This document shows positions 34,481 to 44,076 of a stretch of DNA of 64,000 bases, one piece after another. The DNA is from WGAL01 sp964570865 (GTDB taxonomy: Bacteria; Bacteroidota; Ignavibacteria; Ignavibacteriales; Melioribacteraceae). A model generated the notes under the pieces. The model had not been told where the DNA came from. It made no database searches and worked only from the letters and a program-made list of their open reading frames with translations. The first letter of the stretch is position 1. Every line of letters begins with the position of its first letter. Location: positions 1 to 64,000 of the forward strand of contig CAZMZM010000001.1 in NCBI GenBank assembly GCA_964570865.1, written 5' to 3'. A program made the position numbers and the translations under genes.

Positions 34481-37400
34481 TCAAACTAAATATTCGTATG
34501 TGTTATATCCAAATTCTCTGGCTTTCGAATTATCTTCTTCTAACGGAATATTTCCGTTAAATGTATTTCCTCCTTTTTGCTTTTTGTGTCCGTTGCTTCC
34601 ATATTTAGATTCTTTTGCAAATGGATTTTGTGAAACGGAAACGTCCACTGAGGCAAATTGCAATCCGGACTTACCTAATTGTGCATAAAGTTGGCTAATG
34701 TTATTTTCCACAAATTGTTTAATAACATGGTTTTCAACCTGTATGTTTGCCTTTACGGAATCATTGTGTAACATAGAAAGAGTTACTTTAATTTTCCCTA
34801 ATTCAACAGGCTTTAATTGAAGAGTAATACTTTTTTCTTTTGCACTTTTTACTATTTCAGAAAAATTCTTTATCAAATCTTCCTTTGTTATTGCATGAGA
34901 TAATTCATTTGCAACTGTATTATCAGCATAAAATGTTTTACCTGCAGTATTACTGTGAGTAATGTTAATACTATTCAGCTTTTCTGAAAATTTTGTATCT
35001 TTATCATTATCCGCAACATGTTCAACTTGAGCTCCGGGGAAATCCTTCTGTTCCGAAGAACTATTTTTGTTTTCGTGCCCATCTTTTGCGGCTGTTTTAT
35101 TTTCCATCTTTGATTTTACAGCATCATTGTTTACCGCAGTTGTTTCGTTAATTTCCGTCTTAGGTTTACTGCTTTTAACAATTGGGGCTGAAAGTTTATT
35201 ATCAGCAATATTACTCTCTTTTTCTTCCAGAATAGCTGAGACAAACTTAGATTCCAACTTTGTAACCGCCTTGTCAACTTCATGTTCAAAATTATCAATT
35301 TCAAGATTACCTCTTGTTTTATCGACAACATTTTGCACATCAGTTGCCTGTTGCTTATTTTCTCTATATACATCAGCATCTTTAGATACAAGAAGATCGC
35401 TCAGTTTACTTACAAGAGATGTTATTTTTTTTACTGTTGTTTTTTTCTGAGCAACACTAAATCTGCTGCCTACTGTTCTCTTAATTTCTGAAATTATTGA
35501 TTTAACCAACTGGGTAGTTTCGGCGTTATCGCTTACCGTATATTTTTCAATTTTATTAGACAAATCATTGATACTTAACTTAAATTCATGATCGTTTATA
35601 GGCAATGAATTTATTTTAACAATTAATCTGTTAATCTGTTTTACGGTATTTTTGTAGTTATCACCTATTTGATTAGAGATTGAACCGGTGTTCGAATTTT
35701 TCTGTTCTGCATTTGCAAAATTTGAAACACTTTTTTTAAGATTAACAATCTCATCAGCCTTTCCTAATTCACTAACATCTTCAGAGATTGCAGAACTTAG
35801 TTGATTAAATTTCTCGCCGGTTAATTTAATTGTTTTAGTAACTTCATCTTTTGACAATGTTCGTTTTATTGATTGTACAAAAGTTCTAATTTTGCTGACT
35901 TTTGTCTGCATTAGTGAAACTTTTTGCAAAATCTCGCTCTGTCCGGATTTTTCTTTTTCCAATTTATTTACTATTTCGGAAACTGCCAAACTCACCTTTG
36001 TCAACTTATCGTTTACAGTGTTAATTGTTTTGGAAACTTCAACTTTCTGCACTGTTTCTTTAACCGGTTTTGGCATCTCGGCTTTAACTTTACTAATCTT
36101 TTCTAACTCATGTTCCGACGAGTGTACGAAATTTTTAGGTTCACTGATTTTGGTTTTCAAAGATGACAATTTGTGTAAAGTCTCATTATCTCCGGATTCC
36201 TCCGTATTGATTAGTTCATTTACTATTTCTGAGATTTCCGAACTTAGCTTTGTCAATTTTTCGTTCACTCTGTTTACTGTCTTGGCAACTTCAACTTTGG
36301 ATAATGTTTCCTGCATAGGTTTTATTGTGTCAATATTTGTTTCCGCAACCGTTTTACTAATCTCTCTCAACCCTTGTTTCGTTGTATTTATTAATTTTTC
36401 TAATTCTATTCCTTTTTTCTGCAGTGATAATATTGGTGAAGAAAACCTGCTCTCTCCTGATTCTTCCGCTTTACCCAATTCATTAACTATTTCTGAGATT
36501 TCCGAACTTAGCTTTGTTAATTTTTCGTTCACCGTTTTTACGGTCTTGGTAACTTTAACTTTTGATAACGTTTCCTTCATCGGTTTTATTGTGTCAGTAT
36601 TTATTTCCGTAACTGTTTTGCTAATCTCTCTCAACCCTTGTTTTGTTGTATTTATTAAATTTTGTAATTCTATCCCTTTTTTCTGCAATGGTAATATTGT
36701 TGAAGAAAGCCGGCTCCCTCCTGATTCTTCCGCTTTACCCAATTCATTAACTATTTCTGAGATTACCGAATTTAGCTTTGTTAATTTTTCGTTCACCGTT
36801 TTTACACTTTTGGTAATATTAACTTTGGATAATGTATCTTTAAACGGCTTTGTCGTGTTATCAACTTTTTTCGGAATTGCTTTACTAATTTCTTTCAACT
36901 CTTGTTCTATCGAACTGATAAAACTTTTCACTTCACTTAATTTTGCGTTTGTTCCATTAATCACACTATTGTTAATTGCGGTCCTATTATTTTTAGCAAC
37001 ATTGACAACATTAAGTTTAGCTATATTATTTTCAAACTGATTTAATTCATCTGCTAATTTATTCATGAATTTATTTTTTGGCTGAGTTTGTAAATAAGTT
37101 GTAATGTTTTGGATTAGAACATTAATATTATCTACTTTTTCATCCATTGATTTACCGGATAAATGAATTTCCGTTTTCACTGCTTTAATAAAGGTCGAAA
37201 GCTTTTTAATGATTACGCCTAACCTTTGTTGGGAAACCGATTTTCCGTTTTTATTATTTTTTACGGAGACAGTTTCTTTTAATAATCTTTCAAAATTATT
37301 GGTACTGGCAAGTTTGTTTAACACAACATGTGAGTCAGAGATTTCGTTTTCAGGAGGATTAGCTAAAACAATAGCAACCAGACCGGACGACAGTGTTCTT

Positions 37401-38050
37401 TTCCCCTTTTGTACAACAGACGAATTTGCATTTGTCAGTGTTGCTTTGTTTGCGTAAACATCACTATTCTTCTGGTTTCCGATAAGTTGATTGATTTTAA
37501 TAATAAAATTGCTTATTGATTCTTCTCCCGCGATTGGATTGTTTTCAGGAGTTTCAAGTTGCACAATCTTTACCGAAACTCCGTTTGCACCGTCATCAAA
37601 TAGTAACTTAATCTCTTTTCCTTCGACAACACCTTGTTGTAATACATCAAACATTCCCGATAAATCAAGTCCGGCATTTTTCCCTTTTGAAAGAATATTT
37701 TTAATCTTGCCAAGTAGATCTGTCAGTTGTTCTTTCGTAATTCTTTTTTGAGTATTAGCATCAAGAAGCTTGGGGAAGTTACTTTCCGCAAACAAACCGC
37801 CTAAAGTTTTTGTTAGTTTTAATATCTGTTCGGATTCTAAATCGCCCGCCCATACAGGAAACTTTTCGTTATTATTGGAATATGCAGATGCAGGTTTTCC
37901 AAATCCGGTGGCAACAGGACCTCCCTTTTTTGAATAAACATTCATTATATCGGCAAACAAATAATTTGCATTCGATATTTTCTGCGGTCTGGCGAAATAA
38001 GATAATTCACTGCTTTCATTCGTTTCGAAAAATACCGGATTAAAAACCAT
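34481..38050 (-). CDS. fliK: Very large hook-length control protein FliK with internal repeats
   Basis: FliK measures the hook and switches FlhB specificity. This protein has 1189 residues, against about 400 in Salmonella. Residues about 1060-1150 form the C-terminal Flg_hook domain, with SITLQLKPVELGKIKVTLSM, NHVIKQFVENNISQLYAQL and LQFASVDVSVSQ. A Lys/Glu/Ser-rich helical region before it holds five tandem repeats of about 83-88 residues (35729-36937), the last one partial. The start overlaps the MotE-like stop by 1 nt. A large opposite-strand open frame here is a by-product of the repeats. Longer FliK rulers give longer hooks in known systems, so an unusually long hook is an inference. Confidence 0.9.
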   Translation of the reverse strand: MVFNPVFFETNESSELSYFARPQKISNANYLFADIMNVYSKKGGPVATGFGKPASAYSNNNEKFPVWAGDLESEQILKLTKTLGGLFAESNFPKLLDANTQKRITKEQLTDLLGKIKNILSKGKNAGLDLSGMFDVLQQGVVEGKEIKLLFDDGANGVSVKIVQLETPENNPIAGEESISNFIIKINQLIGNQKNSDVYANKATLTNANSSVVQKGKRTLSSGLVAIVLANPPENEISDSHVVLNKLASTNNFERLLKETVSVKNNKNGKSVSQQRLGVIIKKLSTFIKAVKTEIHLSGKSMDEKVDNINVLIQNITTYLQTQPKNKFMNKLADELNQFENNIAKLNVVNVAKNNRTAINNSVINGTNAKLSEVKSFISSIEQELKEISKAIPKKVDNTTKPFKDTLSKVNITKSVKTVNEKLTKLNSVISEIVNELGKAEESGGSRLSSTILPLQKKGIELQNLINTTKQGLREISKTVTEINTDTIKPMKETLSKVKVTKTVKTVNEKLTKLSSEISEIVNELGKAEESGESRFSSPILSLQKKGIELEKLINTTKQGLREISKTVAETNIDTIKPMQETLSKVEVAKTVNRVNEKLTKLSSEISEIVNELINTEESGDNETLHKLSSLKTKISEPKNFVHSSEHELEKISKVKAEMPKPVKETVQKVEVSKTINTVNDKLTKVSLAVSEIVNKLEKEKSGQSEILQKVSLMQTKVSKIRTFVQSIKRTLSKDEVTKTIKLTGEKFNQLSSAISEDVSELGKADEIVNLKKSVSNFANAEQKNSNTGSISNQIGDNYKNTVKQINRLIVKINSLPINDHEFKLSINDLSNKIEKYTVSDNAETTQLVKSIISEIKRTVGSRFSVAQKKTTVKKITSLVSKLSDLLVSKDADVYRENKQQATDVQNVVDKTRGNLEIDNFEHEVDKAVTKLESKFVSAILEEKESNIADNKLSAPIVKSSKPKTEINETTAVNNDAVKSKMENKTAAKDGHENKNSSSEQKDFPGAQVEHVADNDKDTKFSEKLNSINITHSNTAGKTFYADNTVANELSHAITKEDLIKNFSEIVKSAKEKSITLQLKPVELGKIKVTLSMLHNDSVKANIQVENHVIKQFVENNISQLYAQLGKSGLQFASVDVSVSQNPFAKESKYGSNGHKKQKGGNTFNGNIPLEEDNSKAREFGYNTYEYLV
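35729..36937 (-). repeat. Five tandem coding repeats in fliK, unit about 88 codons
   Basis: Units lie at 36674-36937 (88 codons), 36410-36673 (88), 36149-36409 (87), 35900-36148 (83) and 35729-35899 (57, partial). Each starts near ELxxLINTTKQGLREISK and contains KPMKETLSKV, VNEKLTKLSSEISEIVNEL and a Gly/Ser hinge. The first three are nearly identical at DNA level, which suggests recent expansion; the last two have diverged. Confidence 0.9.
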
Positions 38051-38676
38051 TACTTTTTACTCCTTGTAATCTTTGCAATTTGCTGCGGCGTCAAATAACT
38101 TAAAATTTCAGCCGCTTTTTTCTTTTTCATTGCGTAAATTAAATCGTGTGCTACATTATCGGAATAAATTTTCAAAATTTTAGAGGCACGTCCGGGCTCC
38201 AAACTACTAAGTAGTTTAGCGTTGTTTTTTATCCACGCTATATATTCTTCATCAATCTTTTTTGCAAACTTCTTTTTTAACGCTTTTTTTTCATCTTCAA
38301 GCCGTTTTATTTCACTATCTTTTTGTTTTATTACTTGATCTTTTGCCAGAATTTCTTTCATTGCTTTATCAATAGTTGTCAGCAAAGATTTATCTTTAAC
38401 AATTACTTCGTAAACTGTATCAATCTTTTTATTAAAATACATCTTGTGTAAAGTGTCCATTAACGCAGGCTTAAAAGTATCGTTCATATATTTTTCGATT
38501 TTCCAGTAATCTTTTGATGCAAAAGATACTTTGTGAGTAATTACTTTTTTTACCGGTTTCGTATAAAAATCAAAAGCCCAAATATTTCTGAACTGCCAAT
38601 TTGCCATAATTATCAAAGCGGTTACGGCAACAAAAGCCACTGCAAATACTAACGAAGCTACAATTATATTTTTCAT
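38050..38676 (-). CDS. MotE-like chaperone (FliJ-adjacent, MgtE-N domain)
   Basis: A 208-residue membrane-anchored protein. It has an N-terminal membrane helix (IIVASLVFAVAFVAVTALI), a coiled coil in the middle (KDQVIKQKDSEIKRLEDEKK) and a C-terminal MgtE-N-like helical domain (LLSSLEPGRASKILKIYS, RSKKKAAEILSYL-type repeats). MotE proteins have this layout and support stator (MotC) or motor function; the position between fliJ and fliK matches the usual place of this gene. It starts 1 nt after the fliJ stop. Confidence 0.82.
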   Translation of the reverse strand: MKNIIVASLVFAVAFVAVTALIIMANWQFRNIWAFDFYTKPVKKVITHKVSFASKDYWKIEKYMNDTFKPALMDTLHKMYFNKKIDTVYEVIVKDKSLLTTIDKAMKEILAKDQVIKQKDSEIKRLEDEKKALKKKFAKKIDEEYIAWIKNNAKLLSSLEPGRASKILKIYSDNVAHDLIYAMKKKKAAEILSYLTPQQIAKITRSKK

Positions 38677-39116
38677 TAATCCGATTCCCTTATAAATCTT
38701 TTTGTAGCAATATCATCAATCTCTAATTGTTCCAATTTATTTTCTTCTTTAATAAACTCGTTAAGATGTTTTTCTTCAAGCGTTTCAAAAACTTTTTTCT
38801 CTTTAGTTTTTTCTTCCAGTTCACGAAATATTTCTTTCCGTTTTTTCTGAAGTTCAAATATTTCATTCTCTACGACAGATATTTTTTCATCAAGCTGAAT
38901 TAATAAATCTTCACGAAGTTGAACTTCAAAAATTTTTGTCCTTCGCGGCTGGTCTTTAGCTTCAATAAAATCAGCCCTTTCAATTTTTAATTCCGCTAAT
39001 TTATCCATAGCCGATTTTATTTTTAAATCGATCTCAGCCAAGTTTTTCTGAGCCTGCTTCTCTAAAATCTTTTTGACGTTTTTAATCATCTCATATTTGT
39101 AATTAAACTTTCCCAT
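38676..39116 (-). CDS. fliJ: Export chaperone escort FliJ
   Basis: FliJ links the FliI ATPase to the export gate. This 146-residue, coiled-coil protein has the N-terminal start MGKFNYKYEMIKNVKKILEK and long heptad-rich helices (EEKTKEKKVFETLEEKHLNE). Its size and place directly after fliI match FliJ. Sequence conservation in this family is low. It begins 3 nt after the fliI stop. Confidence 0.9.
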   Translation of the reverse strand: MGKFNYKYEMIKNVKKILEKQAQKNLAEIDLKIKSAMDKLAELKIERADFIEAKDQPRRTKIFEVQLREDLLIQLDEKISVVENEIFELQKKRKEIFRELEEKTKEKKVFETLEEKHLNEFIKEENKLEQLEIDDIATKRFIRESD

Positions 39117-39119
39117 CGT

Positions 39120-40460
39120 TTACACCAGCGGCGCTTCTATTATCGAATTTAATCTCTGAACAGTTGAGTCAAAATCTGCTTTTTCAAACATATCCTGTTT
39201 CATGAAACTTCGTAAATCCGTTATCTTACTCAATGCGTGATCAATTTCCGGATTGCTACCTTTTACGTAAGCACCAATATTAATTAGATCTTCCGCTTCG
39301 TTGTATGTCGCTAAAATTTCATTAAAAGCCTGAGCTCTTTTTTTCTGATCCACTGAAACTACCTGCGGCATCACACGACTAATACTTTGCAGCGGATCAA
39401 CAGCGGGGAACTGCCCTTTGTTAGCAATCTTTCTCGAAAGCACAATATGTCCGTCAAGTATTGAACGTACAGCATCGGCGATTGGTTCGGTCATATCGTC
39501 TCCATCAACCAAAACCGTATAAAATCCGGTTATAGTTCCTATTTCTGATGTTCCGGCGCGTTCGAGTAATTTTGGCAATATTGCAAATACCGATGGAGTA
39601 TATCCTTTTGTGGTAGGGGGTTCACCAATTGTAAGTCCTATTTCCCTTTGAGCCATTGCAAAGCGAGTAACAGAATCCATCATCAAAACAACGTTCTTAC
39701 CTTGATCTCTAAAATACTCAGCAATTGTTGTTCCGATAAAGGCAGCTTTAATTCTCATAAGGGCAGGCTTATCGCTTGTTGCCACTACAACAACAGAACG
39801 TTTCAAACCTTCCTCACCTAAATCGTTTTCGATAAATTCCCTTACTTCTCTTCCCCTTTCACCAACCAGCACAATCACACTAATATCGGCGGATGTGTTT
39901 CTTGCAATCATACCTAACATTACACTTTTGCCCACACCACTGCCGGCAAAAATTCCAACACGCTGTCCGTTCCCGACTGTCAGCAATCCGTCTATTACTC
40001 TTACGCCGGTCTGCAACGGAGTGGCAATCCTTTGTCTGGTAAGAGGATTAGGAGGTTCGGCATAAACCGAGCGGTAACGTTCAAAATTTATTTCCCCTTT
40101 ATCGTCAAGGGGATTACCTAAGCCGTCTATTACGCGACCAAGCAACTCGTCCCCGATTCCTATGCGAAAAGATTTTCCTGTTGCAACAATTTCACACGAG
40201 GGTGAAATATTCTCTATAGAACCAAGCGCAATTGAAAGCACTTTTCCCTCTTTAAATCCGACAACTTCGGCTTTGCTGACTTCTTTTCCGCTTTTATCAA
40301 CAATTGTGCAAATTTCACCCAACGAAGCCTGAGGGCCAACAGAAACAATAACCAAACCTACAATATCAGTAACTTTCCCGTTCATCTTAAACAGATTAGT
40401 ACGGTCGATAACTTTTGAGAATTCCGTTATGTAAGTATCAGCTACTTGCACTTTCTTCAT
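39120..40460 (-). CDS. fliI: Flagellum-specific ATPase FliI
   Basis: FliI powers early steps of export. The 446-residue protein has the F1-beta-like fold: Walker A at residues 172-179 in GIFAGSGVGKSVM, the ERGREVREFI loop, Walker B in VVLMMDSVTRFAMAQ, and the GEPPTTKGYTPSVFAILPKL segment. The N-terminal IDGLGNPLD and C-terminal LATYNEAEDLINIGAYVKG are typical. It overlaps fliH by 23 nt. The length is standard. Confidence 0.97.
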   Translation of the reverse strand: MKKVQVADTYITEFSKVIDRTNLFKMNGKVTDIVGLVIVSVGPQASLGEICTIVDKSGKEVSKAEVVGFKEGKVLSIALGSIENISPSCEIVATGKSFRIGIGDELLGRVIDGLGNPLDDKGEINFERYRSVYAEPPNPLTRQRIATPLQTGVRVIDGLLTVGNGQRVGIFAGSGVGKSVMLGMIARNTSADISVIVLVGERGREVREFIENDLGEEGLKRSVVVVATSDKPALMRIKAAFIGTTIAEYFRDQGKNVVLMMDSVTRFAMAQREIGLTIGEPPTTKGYTPSVFAILPKLLERAGTSEIGTITGFYTVLVDGDDMTEPIADAVRSILDGHIVLSRKIANKGQFPAVDPLQSISRVMPQVVSVDQKKRAQAFNEILATYNEAEDLINIGAYVKGSNPEIDHALSKITDLRSFMKQDMFEKADFDSTVQRLNSIIEAPLV

Positions 40461-41088
40461 CCTCTTTTACAAAATTAAGTTCCAGTTGTTTTATTATTTC
40501 ATTTAGTTGCGAACTAATTCGCGCATCTATATTCCCCAATTCTGTTTCAACAAAACATCCACCTTTTTCGATAGACACATCCGGCTCAAATCTTATTTTT
40601 GAAAAAACAGGTTGCCCGCCTATTGAACTTTCTTCAGCCTCAAGCAGTGTAATATCTTCCGGATTTAATCTAACAAGAATCTTATTGGACGAAATGACCT
40701 GAGTAAGAGCATCGGCTAAAGTATCTTGAATTATTGATTTTGATTCAATCTCCTTCTTTACAATTTTAGCTGAAATCCTAGCCGCTGTTTCTATGGCAAT
40801 TTTTGCGAAAGCTTGTCCGTATTCAGCAAATCGATTTTCAAAATCTGTTAATATTGCATAAAATTCCTGATTTTTTTCGAGTAACACCTGTTCATATTTA
40901 TCTTCTATTTCTTCTCTTGCCTTTTCATATCCTTCATCAAATCCTCGTTCAAATTCTTGCTCCATCTTTTTTGAAAGTGAAAGTTCATCGGTTTCCTCAT
41001 AAAATCCCCCTGATAGAGAATTTGTTGTACTACGAAGTTTTGCCCTAACTTGTTTTTTTTTGATATTTATTTTAACTACATCAGACAT
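40438..41088 (-). CDS. fliH: FliI regulator FliH
   Basis: FliH holds FliI at the C-ring. From the ATG at 41088 it has 216 residues; an upstream frame start at 41142 lies within fliG and is rejected. The middle is a long coiled coil with GxxxG-like spacing (FERGFDEGYEKAREEIEDKY). The C-terminal domain has the family pattern VRLNPEDITLLEAEESSIGG and KGGCFVETELGNIDARISSQ. The start overlaps fliG by 8 nt, and the end overlaps fliI. Confidence 0.93.
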   Translation of the reverse strand: MSDVVKINIKKKQVRAKLRSTTNSLSGGFYEETDELSLSKKMEQEFERGFDEGYEKAREEIEDKYEQVLLEKNQEFYAILTDFENRFAEYGQAFAKIAIETAARISAKIVKKEIESKSIIQDTLADALTQVISSNKILVRLNPEDITLLEAEESSIGGQPVFSKIRFEPDVSIEKGGCFVETELGNIDARISSQLNEIIKQLELNFVKEDEESASS

Positions 41089-42112
41089 AAACTTCTTCAG
41101 CTCCGCCTCTGAAACTAATTGTAATTTCTTCCTGCTCTTCAAGAGTTTTAATTACATCCACAATTCTAGCCTGTGCGCCTTCAACTTCCTTAAGTTTAAC
41201 GGGTCCCATAAACTGAAGCTCTTCCTTCATCAAGTCGGCGGCGCGCTCACTCATGTTACCAAATATCTTATCCTGAACAGCTTGGTCTGCAATCTTAAGT
41301 GAAAGCGCAAGATCTTTTCTATCAACTTCTTTAAGAATGCGCTGAATGTCTTTATCGTTAAGATGAACAATATCGTCAAATAAGAACATCAGCCTCTTAA
41401 TTTCCGCTGCCGTATCTTCATCCTTTTCTTCAATCGCAGCAATAATTTCTTTATTTAAGGATACTGAAGTTCTATTGAGAATAGTTGCAACTGTTTTGGG
41501 ACCTCCCAATTTACTTAATTGCTGATTGATAGACAGACCTGCCATATCGTCAACAACACGTTCAATTTTTTTTAGCACTTGGGGAGATATCTTACCGATT
41601 TTTGCAATCCTGTAAATCACATCCGCTCTTATGTCCGGTGGCAAAGCTTTAATCGTTTCTGCTGTTAAATCAGGAGAAAGATGAGATAGAATCAACGCTA
41701 TTGTCTGAGGATGTTCTTTCTGCAAAAAATTCACTAACTGTGTGGAATCTGCTTTTTTCAGGACATCAAACCCGTGAAGCGTAGTAATACTTTTTACCTT
41801 CTCAATAATTTCCATTGCTTTGGCAACACCGAAACTCTTTTCCAAAATAGCTTGTGCGTATTCAAGTCCTCCCTCAACAACAAATTCGTTTGCTGTTATC
41901 AATTGATAATATTCATCCATAACTTTATCAACTACTACCGGAGGAATACTTTTTACTTGAGTAATCTCAGCAGAAATTGCCTCAACTAAATCTTGTTCAA
42001 TATTTTTTACTACATTTGCTGCTGCATCTGTATCAAGAGCAATTAATAAAAGTGCTGCTTTTTGAACACCTTTTAAATCTTCCAGTCTCAAGTGATTTTT
42101 TGAACCATCCAT
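41081..42112 (-). CDS. fliG: Rotor protein FliG
   Basis: FliG is the rotor part that contacts MotA. From the ATG at 42112 it has 344 residues, with a GGGAGG ribosome-binding site in the end of fliF; the stop/start overlap is 1 nt (TAATG). Features are LKGVQKAALLLIALDTDAAA, an EHPQTIALILSHLSP segment of the middle domain, and a C-terminal charged torque helix region (MFLFDDIVHLNDKDIQRILK, EVDRKDLALSLKIADQAVQD). All domains are present. Confidence 0.97.
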   Translation of the reverse strand: MDGSKNHLRLEDLKGVQKAALLLIALDTDAAANVVKNIEQDLVEAISAEITQVKSIPPVVVDKVMDEYYQLITANEFVVEGGLEYAQAILEKSFGVAKAMEIIEKVKSITTLHGFDVLKKADSTQLVNFLQKEHPQTIALILSHLSPDLTAETIKALPPDIRADVIYRIAKIGKISPQVLKKIERVVDDMAGLSINQQLSKLGGPKTVATILNRTSVSLNKEIIAAIEEKDEDTAAEIKRLMFLFDDIVHLNDKDIQRILKEVDRKDLALSLKIADQAVQDKIFGNMSERAADLMKEELQFMGPVKLKEVEGAQARIVDVIKTLEEQEEITISFRGGAEEVYV

Positions 42113-43776
42113 TATAATCCGTCCTCCCTTAACCATGAGTTAATCAGCTTTGCTGCCTCGGTGGGATTTTTTTTAACGTAGTTTTCAATTTTTTCTTTTC
42201 TTACTTTCTTGCCGATTGCTTCATCTGAAATCTCATCTTCGATATTACCTACATTGAGAAGTGCATCTTTCTTTGCCTTTCTTGTTTTCGCTAAAGCTAT
42301 TGTATTAACGGATGACTCATTACCTGTCCCAAGTAACGGGTTTGTTCCACCTCCGATTGCAAGAGAAGGAGCCAATTCCGCAAGAGAATTATCGACAAAA
42401 TCTCCCCCTCCCAATCCCATTGTGCCTATAATGATTTTTTCATTTTTTAATTTATTCATTAACCCTTTTAAGACTAGCATGGAAGAAATAAATCCAATAA
42501 GCATCATAACCAATTTTGAAATCTGATCCATATCACCTAAGGGTGAAGCTTCTTGCACTTGTTCCGGTTCAAGTAATTGATTTTCAAAAGGAATACTGAC
42601 AATAGAAACTTCATCATTTCTGGTGGCATCAAAACCAACAGCGGTAACTACAATATTTTTTAGTTTCTGAAGTTCCGCATCGGGACGAGGATTAACAACT
42701 GTTTTAGTAATATCTCCTTCCTTAACCTCTTTTTTTATTCCATTTACAACTACCGCAATGGTAACCCTTTTAATATTTCCCGCTCCTTCCATTACTTTTT
42801 CAATAGTTTTACTGAGTTCATAATTTGTAATAGTATTTTGAGTATTCGCCGCAGAAGAATCTCCTACCGATTTTCCGGCATTAGAAGATTTTATTACTTG
42901 TTCACTTACTGCAACTTGTGACTCAGGATCGTATGACTCCAGGGTGCGTTCAACACGTTTAAAATCTAAATCGGCATTTACTTTTACTACTGCGCTTCCA
43001 TATCCTAAAACATTATCTAAAATTGATTGTGCTTTGTTTGCAAGATATTTTTCAATATTTCTTTTCATCTCATATTGCTTCGAGCCGGAATAAGGAAGCG
43101 GGCTGTCATCTTCTTGTCTGGACAACAAATGTCCCTGTGTGTCAAGCACTGTTACATCGTTGGGGTTCATTCCTTCAACACTTGAAGCAACCAAATGTTG
43201 AACGGCTTTGATATTTGAAGATGATAAATCATTACTTCCTAATAGTTGAAGTGATACGGAAGCTGTCGGCTTTTTCTGTTCATCTTTGAAAACAGACTTT
43301 TCGGGAATTACTATTTGAACCCTTGCACTTTTTACTCCGCTAATTTCAGCTAAGGTTTTTGACAATTCTCCCTCAATGGCTCTTTTATAATTTAGCTTCT
43401 GCATAAAATTCGACATTCCAAGGTTATTATTGTCAAATAATTCATATCCAACTGTTCCGGAATTTGGAACACCTTTAGAAGCAAGTTTTAATCTAACCTT
43501 ATAAACTTGTTCCTGAGGGACTTCGATTGCATTTCCATTTTCCGTAATTTTATAGGGGATTTTTTGTCCATCCAAATAGTCAACTATTTCACCTTCATCT
43601 TTCGGATCCAAATTTGAAAAAAGTGGAGTATAAGTTGTTTGGTTAAAAAGGTACATTACAAACCCAATAAGGACAAATGTAACAATAACAATAGCACTCA
43701 TTAACATTTTTTGTTGTGCGCTAAGCTTGTTAAAAATCCCAAACATACTTCCGATTGGTGTATTATTATCAGCCAC
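42112..43776 (-). CDS. fliF: MS-ring protein FliF
   Basis: FliF builds the MS-ring on which the motor is assembled. The 554-residue protein has a membrane helix near residues 20-45 (KMLMSAIVIVTFVLIGFVMY), the ring-building motifs DEGEIVDYLDGQKIPYKITE, RVQIVIPEKSVFKDEQKKPT and NDVTVLDTQGHLLSRQ, a second helix near residue 430 (LVMMLIGFISSMLVLKGLM), and a C-terminal FliG-binding tail (KNPTEAAKLINSWLREDG). It follows fliE by 2 nt. Confidence 0.97.
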   Translation of the reverse strand: MADNNTPIGSMFGIFNKLSAQQKMLMSAIVIVTFVLIGFVMYLFNQTTYTPLFSNLDPKDEGEIVDYLDGQKIPYKITENGNAIEVPQEQVYKVRLKLASKGVPNSGTVGYELFDNNNLGMSNFMQKLNYKRAIEGELSKTLAEISGVKSARVQIVIPEKSVFKDEQKKPTASVSLQLLGSNDLSSSNIKAVQHLVASSVEGMNPNDVTVLDTQGHLLSRQEDDSPLPYSGSKQYEMKRNIEKYLANKAQSILDNVLGYGSAVVKVNADLDFKRVERTLESYDPESQVAVSEQVIKSSNAGKSVGDSSAANTQNTITNYELSKTIEKVMEGAGNIKRVTIAVVVNGIKKEVKEGDITKTVVNPRPDAELQKLKNIVVTAVGFDATRNDEVSIVSIPFENQLLEPEQVQEASPLGDMDQISKLVMMLIGFISSMLVLKGLMNKLKNEKIIIGTMGLGGGDFVDNSLAELAPSLAIGGGTNPLLGTGNESSVNTIALAKTRKAKKDALLNVGNIEDEISDEAIGKKVRKEKIENYVKKNPTEAAKLINSWLREDGL

Positions 43777-43778
43777 GG

Positions 43779-44075
43779 TTATTGCATCCTCGTTAATTCT
43801 TTAAACATATCAATCCCTTTGTTCCTTATCTCCATTAATAGCTGCAAGCTGGTTCTCGCTTTTTCTTCTGCAATCATTACATCATGGATTTCTACATTAT
43901 TTACTCCATGTATAAAATCAGCAGTTTTATTATCAGCATCTTGTTGCATGTCGTTTACATTCGAAACAAAATTGCTAAACATTTTCCCGAATTCACCGGT
44001 TTGCTTTTCCTTAATTTTTCCCAGCTTCTGCAGGTCGGCATTAAAATCATTTATCCCAACATTGTTAATTTTCAT
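43779..44075 (-). CDS. fliE: Rod-MS ring junction protein FliE
   Basis: FliE links the MS-ring to the rod. The ATG at 44075 (AGAGG upstream) gives 98 residues; a longer frame start at 44105 lies in the preceding gene and is rejected. The family pattern is present: GEFGKMFSNFVSNVNDMQQD, AENTADFIHGVNNVEIHDV-type core (here ADFIHGVNNVEIHDVMIAEE) and ARTSLQLLMEIRNKGIDMFK. The position between flgC and fliF is standard. Confidence 0.95.
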   Translation of the reverse strand: MKINNVGINDFNADLQKLGKIKEKQTGEFGKMFSNFVSNVNDMQQDADNKTADFIHGVNNVEIHDVMIAEEKARTSLQLLMEIRNKGIDMFKELTRMQ

Positions 44076-44076
44076 T

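Noticed and set aside
35892..37040. Long open frame on the plus strand (382 codons) opposite fliK
   Set aside because: It mirrors the tandem repeats of fliK, has no ribosome-binding site and a Ser/Phe/Leu-rich low-complexity translation; an antisense by-product.
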